Shown in pieces: positions 1 to 11,165 of a stretch of 64,000 nt of DNA. Made by a program: the position numbers and the translations under genes. Position 1 is the stretch's first letter, and each line of letters begins with the position of its first letter. The DNA comes from Galdieria sulphuraria (taxonomy: Eukaryota > Rhodophyta > Bangiophyceae > Galdieriales > Galdieriaceae): positions 120,948-184,947 of the forward strand of contig NW_005178453.1 in NCBI RefSeq assembly GCF_000341285.1. Reading direction: 5' to 3'. The notes beneath the pieces were generated by a model that was given only the letters and a program-made list of their open reading frames with translations, had not been told where the DNA came from and made no database searches.

Positions 1-1256
1 TCATCACTGATACAACTCTCCTCATTCTCCACTTTCGAAGGGTCTACACGTTGCTTAGAGTCAACAATGCCATCACGAGACGATTTACTACTCAAAATGG
101 AAATGACCTGTTCCTTTTCAGATGCCCAAGTTGATTGTTGATTGTTGGAAGGATTGGTTTGCAACAAATCTGCAGTACTATTTGATGATTTTTCTTCACT
201 TGAAAAACTTAAATGATTCGACAAGTATGATGGTTCCATTTGAAACATGCTACGACCAAACGTTTCCACCCATTGTACAACCTCCTTCAAGAGTGGACGA
301 AACATATGCAAAATGGTATCCATGGTCGTGTCTAGATTCATAAGAACTTCAGGTTTTATGTTTAACTCAACAAATTGATCCCTTTCAAGATCCAAAAAAT
401 GAGCAAACTGCTGAATTCGATGTTTCAATTCTTTTGGACAAACTGTATCATCTTCAATCATAGGAACTACGCCTTTTAAAAAGCGAAAGGGTATCTTGTA
501 TTTGTTCTTCAAGGCAATAAAAAAGGCCTGCGTTGAATTGGCAACTTCGAGAGAAGGATTTGAAGGTAGCACACGTTTAGAAGGACCAAGCATCTCAGAC
601 TTTGTTCTGTAAATAGTTGGATTCAATCCCGACTTGTCTCGTTCCTCATTTCGGAGAGAAACAACACTATTACAATCTGAAGAAGCCGTCGACATAATTC
701 CTGAAGACTCAACGCTGCCATTATGATGCAAAGGAGATAGCATCAAGTTTCCGGTATCCAGCTTCCAACTTTTTTGTTCTGTGCGAGGATTTGAAAGTAA
801 CAACTTACCATTTCTATCTCTTTTGTTTGTCTTCAGGCTTCCGCTCATCGATTCCGAGGTTCCCCCTTGACTCTTCTTTGGTTCTACTGATCCAACGCTA
901 TTGTTCTCGAAAGACTTGTTGCTTGCTTTTTCTGCTTGCCTTGAAAGTTCTGACAGTAGCTGACTATACTGACGATAAGATTTAGAGTGCAAAAAGGCAT
1001 TATTTTCTTCTGCACGGACGATCCTTTCTATATACTAGCCACTGTTAACGAAGCAAGGTTAATCTTTCAATCTATGACTTACTGCACGGCTTTCTCTATT
1101 GAACAATTTGGAAAATATGCCAATCAATTGCTCAATAAAGAATTCTCTAGTGCTTCGTTCAAGTGGCCAAGAAGGTTGTAACGTGGAAGTCTCTCCGAAC
1201 ATACAAACTCCCGAAACCCAAAGCTCCCTCCTTCTTCTGTTGCCCTTAGCGCCCAA
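1..1256 (-). CDS. KIX-domain protein, possibly Mediator subunit 15-like (3' end outside window)
   Basis: The reading frame runs off the left edge, so the C-terminus is missing. I place the start at ATG 1256 and splice 1083..1256 to 1..1034, removing a 48-base GTAAGT...TAG intron that would otherwise introduce a stop. Residues about 30-100 then read as a three-helix segment with charged and aromatic spacing like KIX domains of MED15 and CBP/p300: a conserved Glu-Glu pair, then a Ser-x-Ser-Tyr-x-x-Tyr stretch. The rest is polar and Ser-rich, with one more ordered helical block around 420-600 in DNA coordinates. KIX domains bind transactivation peptides, so a nuclear coactivator role is inferred. 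The assignment rests on pattern only; it could be an unrelated helical protein. There is no neighbour upstream within 800 bases. Confidence 0.45.
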
Positions 1257-2093
1257 AAATTTCTCAAATCAACGTCAACGTTGTCCTTTCATAAGCAAGC
1301 TGTGTCTTGTAACTCCAGAGACTGACATAAAGAGGATAGATATTTAACTAGTACACAAAAACAAGTGCATCTTTATCTATGATGCAAAGTTGAGCGAAGC
1401 TATAAGACTTGGAACTCGAGACCTGTCTATGTATAATTTTGCCGCATGAAATAATGCAAATTTTATGACTTTTCTAGACGTTGAAATCGACAGGAGGAAT
1501 GGTCAGAAATGGACCTCTTGCTAAATTTGGTTCATTCAAAAAAATCGCACACGTAACCTCAATTTTCTGAGGGAAATTATTCATAACCATATTTTTTGTC
1601 TGGTTTCTGTGGAAGAACAATTTTTGTGTGTTTCCTGTTTTTTACTTTTGGGTCAACTTGAACTATCACTTTCTTGTACAAACGTGGTTGAAGCCCTAGC
1701 AAGAACAGTAAGGCAAGAGGCGTCTGTGACTACGTATAACCTGGAGTCTGCTCTCGAAGTCTACAAGTCATCTTCAAAGGTTGGGGCTATTCATAACCTT
1801 GTTGGGTTAACCAATCGTTGTCGTTTAACAAAACAAGTATTTATTACTACTGTCTTGCCCTGAGTGCGCAGTGAAAGGTGTTTGTTAACTTTGGCTTCCA
1901 CGCTCTACGAAACGACATTTTTCTTTTGATTTTGCAAAATCCCATTGGTCCCCATTTTTGTTGTTGTTGGGATTGTCAACGCATCATCAAGCATTTTTCT
2001 CTCTTCAAAAGCCAAATTGACAAGGAAGGCTATCTGATTACTACTTTGCTCCTTTGAAAGTTTGTTTGAACATTCTATCTAAATATTGCTACT
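1257..2093. other. Intergenic region between divergent genes, no gene seen
   Basis: About 840 bases separate the start of the KIX-like gene (minus) from the start of the hypothetical gene at 2094 (plus). Short frames of up to 84 codons exist at 1609-1863, but they lack splice context and family resemblance. I read this as a shared upstream region; I recognise no specific promoter element in it. Confidence 0.5.
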
Positions 2094-2981
2094 ATGCACC
2101 CTGGTATTGATTCCATGTCATCGAATATCAATTGCGAGAATAACCCTTTTTCTTTTTATGGCAACCCACACAAGAGTGTAATTATACATGGAAAAGAAGG
2201 TACTGAGCTCTTGAAAGAGAAGGGAGAAGATTGTAAGACTTTCGAAAACAGTCAACAATATTTTTTGTGGTGCTGTGTACAACAACAAATATATCATTAT
2301 CAACTATTATCTACAGCCTTTGCATCTTATGGTTTTGAACCGCCAAGGATACCTGGAGCATTTCCTCACCACATTCCTCCTATCTTTAATGGTTCGATGA
2401 AATGTCTTAGAGATAGGGAAGTTTTCAATCAAAGCGGTTTTCTTTATGTGAATGTATCTCCTGATACTTATCAGGAAACTAGACAAGAAGCTCCAGTGGA
2501 ACAGAGAAATCAATGGAGCGAGAAATCCAAGACCACCTCGAAAAAGTCGATATGTAAAGTACTTTTTGAATGTACCAATTCATCTTTATTGGAAAATGCT
2601 GAAAATAGATCCATCTTTTCAAAACAGGGAAGTGGATCTCATGTGGGAGAAAATTCAAAGAATCCTTCTGAAGATAGTGGCCAATCAGGGAGACTTTCAC
2701 AGAATGCTACTGCGGAACACAATGTTTTAGAGAAACATTTACAAGAAGAATATCAAATGGCGAAGAACACTGTGAATGAATCATTTGACTCATTGAAGGA
2801 ATGTAGCGCTGCATCAGTTATCAAAGGGTCGTATTTGTTATCTCAAGTTGTTCATATTCCGGAAGACGCAATAGAGCCTGAAATACCTCCCGATTTACAA
2901 GGACCTGGTGGACATGTCTTTTTACGCATGTTAAGTAGGTCTTGGAGACAATATAAACGCGCACTTGAACACAATGAATGA
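2094..2981 (+). CDS. Hypothetical protein, 295 aa
   Basis: An uninterrupted frame of 295 codons starts at the first ATG after a pyrimidine-rich leader. I do not recognise the family. The N-terminal third (to about residue 120) is rich in His, Pro and aromatic residues. The middle (about 130-230) is polar, rich in Ser, Glu, Asn and Lys, and probably disordered. The last 60 residues look more ordered, with a short Pro-rich acidic stretch (about 255-270) followed by an Arg-rich amphipathic end. There is no signal peptide or membrane segment. It runs convergently toward the ABC transporter gene, whose stop lies 229 bases away. The length and single frame support a real gene, but no function can be given. 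Confidence 0.6.
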   Translation: MHPGIDSMSSNINCENNPFSFYGNPHKSVIIHGKEGTELLKEKGEDCKTFENSQQYFLWCCVQQQIYHYQLLSTAFASYGFEPPRIPGAFPHHIPPIFNGSMKCLRDREVFNQSGFLYVNVSPDTYQETRQEAPVEQRNQWSEKSKTTSKKSICKVLFECTNSSLLENAENRSIFSKQGSGSHVGENSKNPSEDSGQSGRLSQNATAEHNVLEKHLQEEYQMAKNTVNESFDSLKECSAASVIKGSYLLSQVVHIPEDAIEPEIPPDLQGPGGHVFLRMLSRSWRQYKRALEHNE

Positions 2982-3209
2982 ATGAGAAAGAACTATGAAA
3001 AGATTCAGAAAAGGTGAGAAATAGAAAGTGCACATATACACTGCATTGCGTTCTTTGAGTCAGGTCTATAGTTTATTTCTTTCGAGAAAATATTAAAATA
3101 TTGTTAGTCTTTTCCATATTCAAAAAGGGTAGCGACTTGTAGACTTTTCATATATCCGAAAGAGTCAAAATCTTGTCATGAACGGCTTTCAATTCCTCGT
3201 CATGACTTA

Positions 3210-4991
3210 CTATTCTTCAACATCAGTATCCAATCCTTTTTTTGGCAATTTCAGTGTCTTACCTGTAATAAATCCAATACCTCGGAACTTTAATACTTCA
3301 TATATTGCTTGTTTTGACTCGGTATCAAGATGACAAATAGCTTCATCCATTACTATCCAACTTGGTTTGTGATAGAGCGCCCTTGCTAAGCAAAGTTTTT
3401 GTTTTTCTCCAGCTGACAGCAACAAAGCCAAGTCCGTTTGAGAATCCAATCCACCTGTTCTATGCTGTAGATTGGATAGACCTACATATTTTAAGAGACT
3501 GGATAATTCTAATTCTTCTTCCTTTTGGGAGTTTTTTGATTTCGGATAACAAAGTTGCTCACGTAATGAACAATTGGGAGGCAAATAAGGATATTCTGGA
3601 AGGAAGTAAATTCCATGATAAGATACTTCGCTCAAGGCAGGTCGAAAAATTCTTCCTCTTAAGGGTGTCCATAAACCACGAAGACAACGAATAATGCAAG
3701 TTTTCCCTATACCTGAAGGTCCACATATCAACAATGACTCTGCTTTGGCAACTTGGAAGGATAAAGATGACAACAAAACTCTATCATCTAAAGTTTTCAC
3801 TACCATATCACATACTTCAATGCGATCCCTATGCAATTCAATACATGACTCCATCGAAGTATGGGTCAAAGTTTTCAGTTTATCCAATAACTGCGCTACC
3901 CGAGTACAAACTGGTACCAAGCTACTTAAGTTTGTTCCTCTTTGAATCAAAGTCGTAAAGCCATATAATAACGATATAAATATACCACTTGTTTGCGCAA
4001 TCCATTCTGCCTTGGCAGAATCCTTCTCAAGGCTCCAGTATGACCCTTGCAATAACACAATGCCTATGGTTATATACATGATAAGATTGGTCAGGTATCC
4101 ATAACCAACTTGAACACTATTCAATCCCAATTGTCTGAAAATAATACGATACCGATTATCGACTACCGATTCCAGAGCTTCTTGTAGCCTTTGCTTTTCA
4201 AAGTTGCCATCACCTTGAAACAAGATATACTCTGCATTTCTTCTCAAATCAATATGGAGGAAGCGAAACCAAGCTTGAAATACTTCTTGTTGAAATATCC
4301 AAGGTGATACAACATTGACTAGCAATGTTTCTACCGCGCCAATCAAAGTCGACCACGCATATGCAATGGCAATTCCTACAAGTCCACAACGAACCAAAGT
4401 CTGAAAAGAGTACCATAGTATATTGAGTACTGCTTCTATTAGACCACTGGAACCCAACTGACCACCAAGAGTCTGATAAAACAACTCAAAAAGTTGTTCG
4501 ATATCAGAAACAATTCTTTGATCTGGATTATCTGGAAAGTCCTTGCAATTCTGAAGAAGATAAAAGGAAAAGCTGGACAAGTATATGGACTGTATGTATT
4601 CTGTCACAGCCTTTCTAGCTCTGTTGCTCAGTACAGCTTGACAAGCTGCTCTAGATATACGAATACAGGTTATCAATATGCACCAAAACAGAAGAGTCCA
4701 CAATTCACGAACAAAATTTTCCTTGTCTCCTTCCAACAAATATTGATATATTTTTCCAGGAATCAAGATAATCTGGTAACTACACAAAAGACTAATGACG
4801 ATAAGTACACTCCACAATCCTAATAAATATCTATCCTTTTTGGAAACTTGAGAAAGTATAAATATTGTATACAAGTTGCGCAAAAATTGAAAACTAAAAG
4901 TAGCTTCCTTATGATATTTTCCTTCCCTATACCAGTTGATCATAGACGTTGTCTCACTTCTCGATGATAACGGTTGATAAGAGAAAGACAT
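3210..4991 (-). CDS. ABC half-transporter, subfamily D (ABCD4-like)
   Basis: A single-exon protein of 593 aa with a membrane domain (about 50-375) fused to one nucleotide-binding domain (about 395-580), the half-transporter layout of ABCD proteins that work as dimers. The membrane part carries Asn-Pro-Asp-Gln-Arg-Ile (NPDQRI) followed by an acidic helix, a hallmark of ABCD1-4. The ATPase part shows Walker A GPSGIGKT near residue 425, signature LLSAGEKQ and Walker B with MDEA. In other organisms ABCD1-3 import acyl-CoA into peroxisomes and ABCD4 acts in lysosomal cobalamin export; the short N-terminus without an obvious peroxisomal motif fits ABCD4 best. Substrate and membrane are inferred. 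Its start lies 56 bases from the divergent SDA1 start. Confidence 0.85.
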   Translation of the reverse strand: MSFSYQPLSSRSETTSMINWYREGKYHKEATFSFQFLRNLYTIFILSQVSKKDRYLLGLWSVLIVISLLCSYQIILIPGKIYQYLLEGDKENFVRELWTLLFWCILITCIRISRAACQAVLSNRARKAVTEYIQSIYLSSFSFYLLQNCKDFPDNPDQRIVSDIEQLFELFYQTLGGQLGSSGLIEAVLNILWYSFQTLVRCGLVGIAIAYAWSTLIGAVETLLVNVVSPWIFQQEVFQAWFRFLHIDLRRNAEYILFQGDGNFEKQRLQEALESVVDNRYRIIFRQLGLNSVQVGYGYLTNLIMYITIGIVLLQGSYWSLEKDSAKAEWIAQTSGIFISLLYGFTTLIQRGTNLSSLVPVCTRVAQLLDKLKTLTHTSMESCIELHRDRIEVCDMVVKTLDDRVLLSSLSFQVAKAESLLICGPSGIGKTCIIRCLRGLWTPLRGRIFRPALSEVSYHGIYFLPEYPYLPPNCSLREQLCYPKSKNSQKEEELELSSLLKYVGLSNLQHRTGGLDSQTDLALLLSAGEKQKLCLARALYHKPSWIVMDEAICHLDTESKQAIYEVLKFRGIGFITGKTLKLPKKGLDTDVEE

Positions 4992-5047
4992 TTAGAGGAA
5001 ATGGTTTTTGATCGATAGTTGATGAGACCCATTTAATAATAATAATA
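4992..5047. promoter_or_regulatory. 56-bp divergent promoter region, ABC transporter / SDA1
   Basis: Only 56 bases lie between the two divergent start codons, so the 5' untranslated leaders and core promoters must share or overlap this stretch or extend into the neighbouring coding sequence. It ends with four consecutive AAT triplets just before the SDA1 ATG. I see no clear TATA box. Confidence 0.5.
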
Positions 5048-7003
5048 ATGAACTCTGAACTGCAACAGTTGTGTCACTATTGTAAGGTTGACTTTAAAGC
5101 ATATGAAAAAGATATAGAAGCACAGTTGCAACTTTTAGAGTCGCTTTTGCAACTCACACTTGCAAATAGCGCTAGTCGTACCGAACAAATATCTTCGTTG
5201 CTGATTTTTGTCACTAGTATTGCAAACAGCGTCGCCCAGTTTCAGGTTACTCAACAAATACTGCAGGATGTGGTGCAAATTTTGCAAAGGCACGGAGAAG
5301 TATTGGATCCTGGATTGAGGTTTCAGTTAGTGCGGACACTTGCCACGCTTTCAAAAAGTTCGGCTTATGATATCTCCAACTTGTTGCCTTGTTACTTTCA
5401 GTTATTTCATTGTTCGGACAAACAACTTAGGAAGTATCTCTTTCAAGTGACTATAAAGGCTGTGGAAAGGGAAATGAAAGGAGGTTCAAAACTTGGTTCC
5501 CAATGCAAGTCTGTTCTGTATCAATATCTACAAGACAGTCATGAAAAGGTTGCCCAGAAAACGTTATTGTTATTAGTGAGACTTTATGCAGAAGGTATTC
5601 TTTCAGATGCTTCAACTTGCAATGTCATGTCCTCTTGTTGTTTTCATGAGAATACCAAAATGAAAGCGATTGCTATTCATTTCTTTTTACAGGAACGTTT
5701 TGAAGAGGATGATGACTCTGACAGTTCTTATTCTAGTTCTGATGAAGAAGAGAAACACTTGAATGAAGTGCACGCTGTAGTTTCTCAAAAGACAAGAGAG
5801 TTGTGGAACAATTATAAATTGACTAGTAAGAAGAATTTAAGAAAAAGAAGGCAGTTGGAACGGAAAATTTCAAGAATATGTAAAAGCGAACGGCGAAGGA
5901 GGCGAAAGCATCAATTGGATCCCAAAGTTGAACCTCCCGTCTCTCTTTTGTTTCAACCGGAAGAATTTGCAGAAAAGCTTTTTGTAGAGTTGAAGAAAAA
6001 GAATCAACGTTTTCAGTTGCGACTTGCCATTATCCAACTGATAGCTCGAGTTGTCGGTTTTCATCTATTAGATATTCCTCCATTTATTCATTATCTACTG
6101 AAATATCTTCGTCCACATCAAGAAGGAGTTACCAAAATATTAGTTATTTTATTACAAGCCATTCATGAATATACTCCATTGGAAACTATTGAAATGGTGA
6201 TTCGATACATTGCAGATCACTTTGTGATACCTCAAATGTCAGCCGATACTTGTGCTGTAGGTTTGAATTCCATTCGTTTATTATGTGAGAAACAACCGAA
6301 TGCCATCGATACTGCACTTTTGGAGGACCTTATTCAATACAAAACTTCAAAGGATAAGAGTGTTATGATGGCTGCAAGGTCTCTTCTTTCTGTCTATCGA
6401 AAATTATGTCCTGGTTTGCTTGCCAAGTCGGAACGTGGAAAACTTGGAAATATTCGAGCAATGAAAGAAAAGAGAGCTCTCGCTTCCGAGTCTTCATCTT
6501 TGATTGCTGTCTCTTCTGAGGAAGATGATGAAACATGCTCTCAAAGTTGGGATAGTTCTGATAGTTGTTATGAAGAAAGTGATTCCTCTCTAGAAACAGA
6601 CTCTTTTATAGAAGAAACGAATAGCCAGTATTCTACTCAAGACAATGCTTATGATAGCAATCTGTTCACTCAGCGCATTTTAAGTGATAATGACTTTGTG
6701 AGACTGAAACAGTTAGGAATGGGAACCATTGCTATAGATGAGAATGCCTTAAAAGCGATATCTGTGGCTGACATTGAAACTTTTCAGACCAAAAGGAGAA
6801 GAAGTAAGGAGGAGAGAATAGCGGCTGTAAAACAAGGTCGTAATGATCGACAAAAATATGGAAAAGGTTCCAAACAAAAGTTCAAGACCGGTCCAACCAC
6901 CAATCGAGCCAAGCAGAAACGTCAAGTTACTGGAATAATTCAACAAAGAAGAAGAAAACAATTTATGCAATCATTAAAACAACGCACAAAAAGGAGAAAA
7001 TAA
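5048..7003 (+). CDS. SDA1: SDA1 homologue, 60S ribosome biogenesis protein
   Basis: A 651-aa single-exon frame that matches SDA1/SDAD1 in layout. The N-terminal half is an alpha-helical repeat domain (about 1-215) containing the family block around His-Gly-Glu-Val-Leu-Asp-Pro. An acidic Ser/Asp/Glu stretch follows (about 219-235), then a basic region, a second helical domain (about 295-480), another acidic segment (about 495-545), and a very Lys/Arg-rich tail (from about 580) typical of nucleolar proteins. Yeast SDA1 is needed for assembly and export of pre-60S particles; the same role is inferred here. It is convergent with PABPN1, with 106 bases between stops. Confidence 0.92.
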   Translation: MNSELQQLCHYCKVDFKAYEKDIEAQLQLLESLLQLTLANSASRTEQISSLLIFVTSIANSVAQFQVTQQILQDVVQILQRHGEVLDPGLRFQLVRTLATLSKSSAYDISNLLPCYFQLFHCSDKQLRKYLFQVTIKAVEREMKGGSKLGSQCKSVLYQYLQDSHEKVAQKTLLLLVRLYAEGILSDASTCNVMSSCCFHENTKMKAIAIHFFLQERFEEDDDSDSSYSSSDEEEKHLNEVHAVVSQKTRELWNNYKLTSKKNLRKRRQLERKISRICKSERRRRRKHQLDPKVEPPVSLLFQPEEFAEKLFVELKKKNQRFQLRLAIIQLIARVVGFHLLDIPPFIHYLLKYLRPHQEGVTKILVILLQAIHEYTPLETIEMVIRYIADHFVIPQMSADTCAVGLNSIRLLCEKQPNAIDTALLEDLIQYKTSKDKSVMMAARSLLSVYRKLCPGLLAKSERGKLGNIRAMKEKRALASESSSLIAVSSEEDDETCSQSWDSSDSCYEESDSSLETDSFIEETNSQYSTQDNAYDSNLFTQRILSDNDFVRLKQLGMGTIAIDENALKAISVADIETFQTKRRRSKEERIAAVKQGRNDRQKYGKGSKQKFKTGPTTNRAKQKRQVTGIIQQRRRKQFMQSLKQRTKRRK

Positions 7004-7109
7004 CTCTCTTTTCTATTTCGGAGAGTTTTACAGTTTTTATTTCTTTTATTTTCACAATTCGTTTCTCCAAAACAAGTCGATGTATAGAAATGGACAACTT
7101 TGCAAAGAT

Positions 7110-7814
7110 CTAATAAGGTGTCATTCGACCTCGCCCTCGAAAGCCATGATAACCTCGTCCACGAAATCCTCCTCTTAGACCTCCTCTTCCACGAAATCCT
7201 ATACCTCGAGGAAATCCTCTTCCTCTCCCTCTATCCGTAGTACTAATTCCTGGAACATTGGTTCGTTTGATTGAAACTTTCAAGTTACGACCTCGAAAAA
7301 GAGATTCATTCAAGATAACCGCATTATTCGCTCCTTCTTCTGTCGCAAATTCTATGTATGCAAAACCCTTTGGATGTCCAGTAAATTTATCGCATAATAT
7401 AGTCACTCGATTGATAGTTCCACATTCCTTAAAGTGGGCTTGAAGCTCTTCTGGAGTTGAACCATAATCAACCTAAACAAATAACTCTAAAACAAAACTA
7501 AGAGCTTCGGTCAAAGAAGACTTACATTGCCCACATATACTGAGCGTCGGTCTACCTCTTCCGAAGAAGGAACTTCAGAGGCACTTTGTTCTTGAACTTC
7601 TTTTAGTCGATTCGCTTCTTCTTCCATTTCTTGTAATCTCTTTTTCATGGCCTCCAATTCCTAAATCAAAAAATAGGTCAACCACGTCTTCCTCTGCTCA
7701 CAACACTCGACATACCGCATCGACATCTGCCTCGTCTAAATACGTAGCTTCTTGTGTAGCAGCGTCGAATTTTTCTACGTTATTCTCTGTTCCGTTTGCT
7801 TTGGAAACTTCCAT
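7110..7814 (-). CDS. PABPN1: Nuclear poly(A)-binding protein, PABPN1-like
   Basis: Three exons join in phase: 7716..7814, 7526..7660 and 7110..7472, with introns of 55 and 53 bases. The product has an acidic N-terminus, a coiled-coil segment rich in Glu/Lys (Met-Lys-Lys-Arg-Leu-Gln-Glu-Met), a single RRM with RNP2 VYVGNV and RNP1 KGFAYIEF, and a C-terminal tail of Arg-Gly/Phe repeats. This order is diagnostic for PABPN1, which binds nascent poly(A) tails and controls their length in the nucleus. I chose ATG 7814; an in-frame ATG at 7910 would add 32 residues and would leave only 16 bases after the TAF9 stop. The Arg-Gly tail is a likely arginine-methylation target. Confidence 0.88.
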
Positions 7815-7926
7815 ATTAGACCCAAATATTTTATTGTCTAAAACTGAATACTTTTCAACGACGATCACAAAGTGCGGGTCTTCCAATGAAAGAATTTTCC
7901 CCCTCAACAAGAATGAAGTTTAGTAT

Positions 7927-8569
7927 TCAAGTATTCATAGTATTGGATTCTTCTTCATTTGGTTGTAAAGATGACTCTCCTATACTAATGTTGCCAGTAG
8001 CTTCAGACAGCTCTTGAGAAGCCACACTTTCAGTAGTCTATGTGAAAAACTTCACTTTTTGTTTCCTAAATAAAAATGACAAATACCGTTTTTCTTTTCA
8101 ACTGATAGTTTCTTGTTGTAAGCTGGAACTCTTTTGGCGGTAATTGAATACCAACATAAGTATCCACAACTGGAAGAGGAACTGCATTTCTTTCTCGACA
8201 TAGCTGTAATAGTACATCTCTTGAAGGAGGTTGTGTGAAAGACTTGGAAAGTAATGAAGATATTGCCAGTTTCACATCATCTTGTCTAATGTCTTCTCTC
8301 TCTGCATACTGGGCAAAAGTTTTCGACAATTCCAATACTTCACCAATATATTCTGGTATAAAGTTGCGTTAGTGGTATAAGGAGCAGAAGCTGTTCAACG
8401 CACTATATACAAACTCCACAAGTTGCGCCACCACACGGGTATCAAAGGATTCTACACCAACAGCCTTTAATATATTTGCAATTACTCGTGCGTCTTCAGG
8501 TTCTGGTAAAACTTCGTCTGTCAATTGACTATTATGCTCTTCGTCGTTGAAGTTCTTCATGAGTAACAT
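7927..8569 (-). CDS. TAF9: Transcription initiation factor TFIID subunit 9 (TAF9)
   Basis: Three exons, 8405..8569, 8087..8352 and 7927..8037, with introns of 51 and 49 bases in matching phase, give about 180 aa. The N-terminal two thirds form a histone-fold of the TAF9 type: helices around Pro-Glu-Asp-Ala-Arg-Val-Ile, a Val-Glu-Phe-Val-Tyr turn, then Asp-Asp-Val-Lys-Leu-Ala-Ile. The conserved block after the fold, with Pro-Pro-Ser-Arg-Asp and a Leu-Pro-Pro-Lys motif near Tyr-Gln-Leu-Lys, is TAF9-specific. TAF9 pairs with TAF6 in TFIID and SAGA. The tail is short, acidic and Ser-rich. It lies upstream of PABPN1 on the same strand at very close spacing. Confidence 0.9.
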
Positions 8570-8784
8570 TTAACCATTGATCGCTATAGACTAACCCAAT
8601 TTATGAAAAGTTGATATTTTTCCTTTATATTATTATTTCTACATTGTTTAGTTACTCGATAAAACAATGCCAATGAAATATTGTTATCATTGTTGGAACA
8701 AAGGAAGTTTCAAGAATGTTCCGTGTAATAATGTTCATCACAATGTACGTAAATGGATAATTCTCTTTTCATATAGATATATAT

Positions 8785-9416
8785 ATGAATAACTGGTCTA
8801 CATACACTCCCAACTATCAAACATTGCCTCAAAAGCGTAAAAGAACGAATGAGTGTTTACTAGGTAAGTTGGAGACGATAGATGCAACATCAACTCACGA
8901 CTCGTATTCAAAGATAACTCGGAAGAATTGGAACACAAAAGATGCCATACTGGAACAGATTCTGTTGTTGAGTTGCACAAAGAATATATAGACTTACAAG
9001 ACAATATGAGTGAAACTTGTTCCAGCCAAGGTTTAGTTTCTGATGAAAGTGTTGGGTCTTCAAAAGACCCCTTTCCAGTGATTCATATGTTGCTATCCAG
9101 AGATAAGAATAGGGATAATTACACTCTCACAGTAACAGATACGCAACTTGCTAATCTTAATCCTCTCAAAGAACTTTATTTTTCAACTAACAATCAACTC
9201 CTATGTGATGAACAACAGAGATCTACACACGGTCACACACTAAAGACCGCAGAATGGCATATTTATGAAAACACTCCAACCTATGAAATCGTACCTTATA
9301 CTGCTGAAAATGATATCAAAAGAAATCCTTTTTGGTTACAGTCTTATTCGGAAGAAAATGATAATTACACGACGAGTCATACTTCTTCAACTAAAGATGC
9401 GATGGAATTGGAATAA
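8785..9416 (+). CDS. Hypothetical protein with possible nuclear localisation signal
   Basis: Two exons, 8785..8863 and 8914..9416, join through a GTAAGT...CAAAG intron of 50 bases in matching phase, giving about 193 aa. I recognise no domain. The N-terminus has a Pro-Gln-Lys-Arg-Lys-Arg cluster near residue 16 that could direct nuclear import. The remainder is polar, rich in Thr, Asn, Glu and Tyr, without membrane segments. It ends only 44 bases before the HSF start on the same strand, so the two may share transcription; a link in function is speculation. An alternative reading is that this is a long leader frame of the HSF transcript. Confidence 0.5.
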
Positions 9417-9460
9417 GAAATGTTCAATTGATCAACGAAAGCCTCCACTTGAGAAAAGTG

Positions 9461-11130
9461 ATGAATGATACTTATGAGTCAGGAGAACAACTTGACAACA
9501 ATACCTGTACTCCTTTCATTCGCAAGTTGGTCGAATTTATAGAAGAACCTTCTACTAATCACATTGTTTCCTGGAGTCCCAACGGGAAGAGTTTTGTTGT
9601 TTGGGATCCTGGACAATTTTCGACGTAAGTGTGAAGATGAAAACTTGGAATATGTTGGTAAAGCTTTCCATCTAGTGTTATACTACCCAACTATTTCAAA
9701 CATGGAAACTTATCAAGCTTTGTTCGTCAACTGAACCAATATGGCTTTCACAAGTGTAGTCAGAAACGGTACAGGCTGAGTTTGCGAGTGATTAAATAGT
9801 TGTTTACGATATTATTTTATAGTTATGAGTTCTCACACGAGCTGTTTCAACGTGACCAACCAGAATTGTGGGTTGGCATTCAACGCAATCGACCTGTTGG
9901 AGTTGTGAAGGACAAACGCTTTGTAAAGAGTCCTAACCTTATATGTTATAACCCAGTATTTGGTTTGCCTTTTGTTCCTGAAGAGTATCTTCTTTCAGAC
10001 TTGGGGGAAATTCTCTATCGAAAAAACGAGAGTTTAAAGGAAACAGTTGCTCGACAACAAGAAGAGAACGAAATTCTAAAGAAGCGTTTACGGGAGTATG
10101 AAGCAGAACTGGTTTCACTTCAAGCCCAATTTATTTCAAAGTTTGGTAGTATGGTAGTTTCTAGGAATCAAAGAGGTGAGAACTTTGCAAGAGGAAGATA
10201 TGGTAGGTAGTATCTTTGTTCCTTTAGTCTGTTGTTCTAAAGAAGCTTTGAAAAATGGAAGATGAGGATGAAGAGAATGAAACAACAGCACCTAATGAGA
10301 ATTTACAGACTATTGAAAACATCAAAACTACTTTGGGTTGTTTTCAAAGCGAGGAAGATTCGTTTGATGAGAGTTCGAAGAGAGACTTCCAGAGTTTTGG
10401 AACTGCAAGGAAGAGCAATTTTGCATATCTTTTATCACAAAATTTAGATGAAGAAGATTCCGTCAAGTTTTCATCGAGTGGCAATTTTCATAAGTTGAGA
10501 GTATCTGGTCATAACGTCTCAGAAGGCTATGCTCTAGGGGAGCAGCAAGGGAATATGAATATGGATAATCCAAGTGCTGAATTCTCATATCCAAGAGCGT
10601 TTCCTTTTCAAGAGTCTTTTAACCAAGATAGCAGTTCTTTAAAGAATCTTATGGAAAGTTTGCATCAGGAAACCAAAGCAGTTCTTGGAAAACATGAACG
10701 GTTTGAAAGTGGTTCCTCATCTATGTTATATTTTCCAAAATTGTTGAGAACTGATGAACATCATGAAGTTGTTAGTGATTCCTTACCAGAAGTTGTAACA
10801 GGTAAGGAAGAAGAGTTACGAGAAGACGCATTGTTTCCAAATTCTCATTTGGCGACAACTTCAGACAACAATGCCATTTTGAGTTCGCATAACGAGTATG
10901 GACAATTGAATACAGAAATATCCAACTCATTTGATTTTCCAAGAGATTCAGAAGAGAACTCGCAAGGAAAAATTATTTCTTCGCAAGATTGGCCATTATT
11001 AGAGAAAAGTATGGATGAACTTTCTGCCAATTTATCTTCGATGTCGTTTTCTGCAACTTTAGCTGCGACTATGCAACAAATAGAAGATGAACAATATCAT
11101 GAAAAAGAAAAAACTACTTTTCAAGAGTAG
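9461..11130 (+). CDS. HSF: Heat shock transcription factor
   Basis: Four exons, 9461..9624, 9676..9768, 9823..10202 and 10262..11130, join in phase to 501 aa. The HSF-type winged-helix DNA-binding domain covers about residues 15-110: FIRKLVEF, the [14 protein letters not shown] strand, and the recognition helix around [14 protein letters not shown], then the wing. Two introns interrupt the domain. An oligomerisation coiled coil with heptad Leu/Ile (about 165-200) follows. The long acidic Ser/Glu-rich C-terminus is a plausible activation region. HSF trimers bind nGAAn elements upstream of chaperone genes. The stop is 35 bases from the convergent helicase stop. The third intron begins with a weak GTAGGT donor and is the least certain junction. 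Confidence 0.93.
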
Positions 11131-11165
11131 AATGTAAACACTTAACTCAGGGTATGGTATATAGT

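Noticed and set aside
1609-1863. 84-codon frame upstream of the hypothetical gene at 2094
   Set aside because: Begins at a non-ATG codon, has no domain resemblance and no splice partner.
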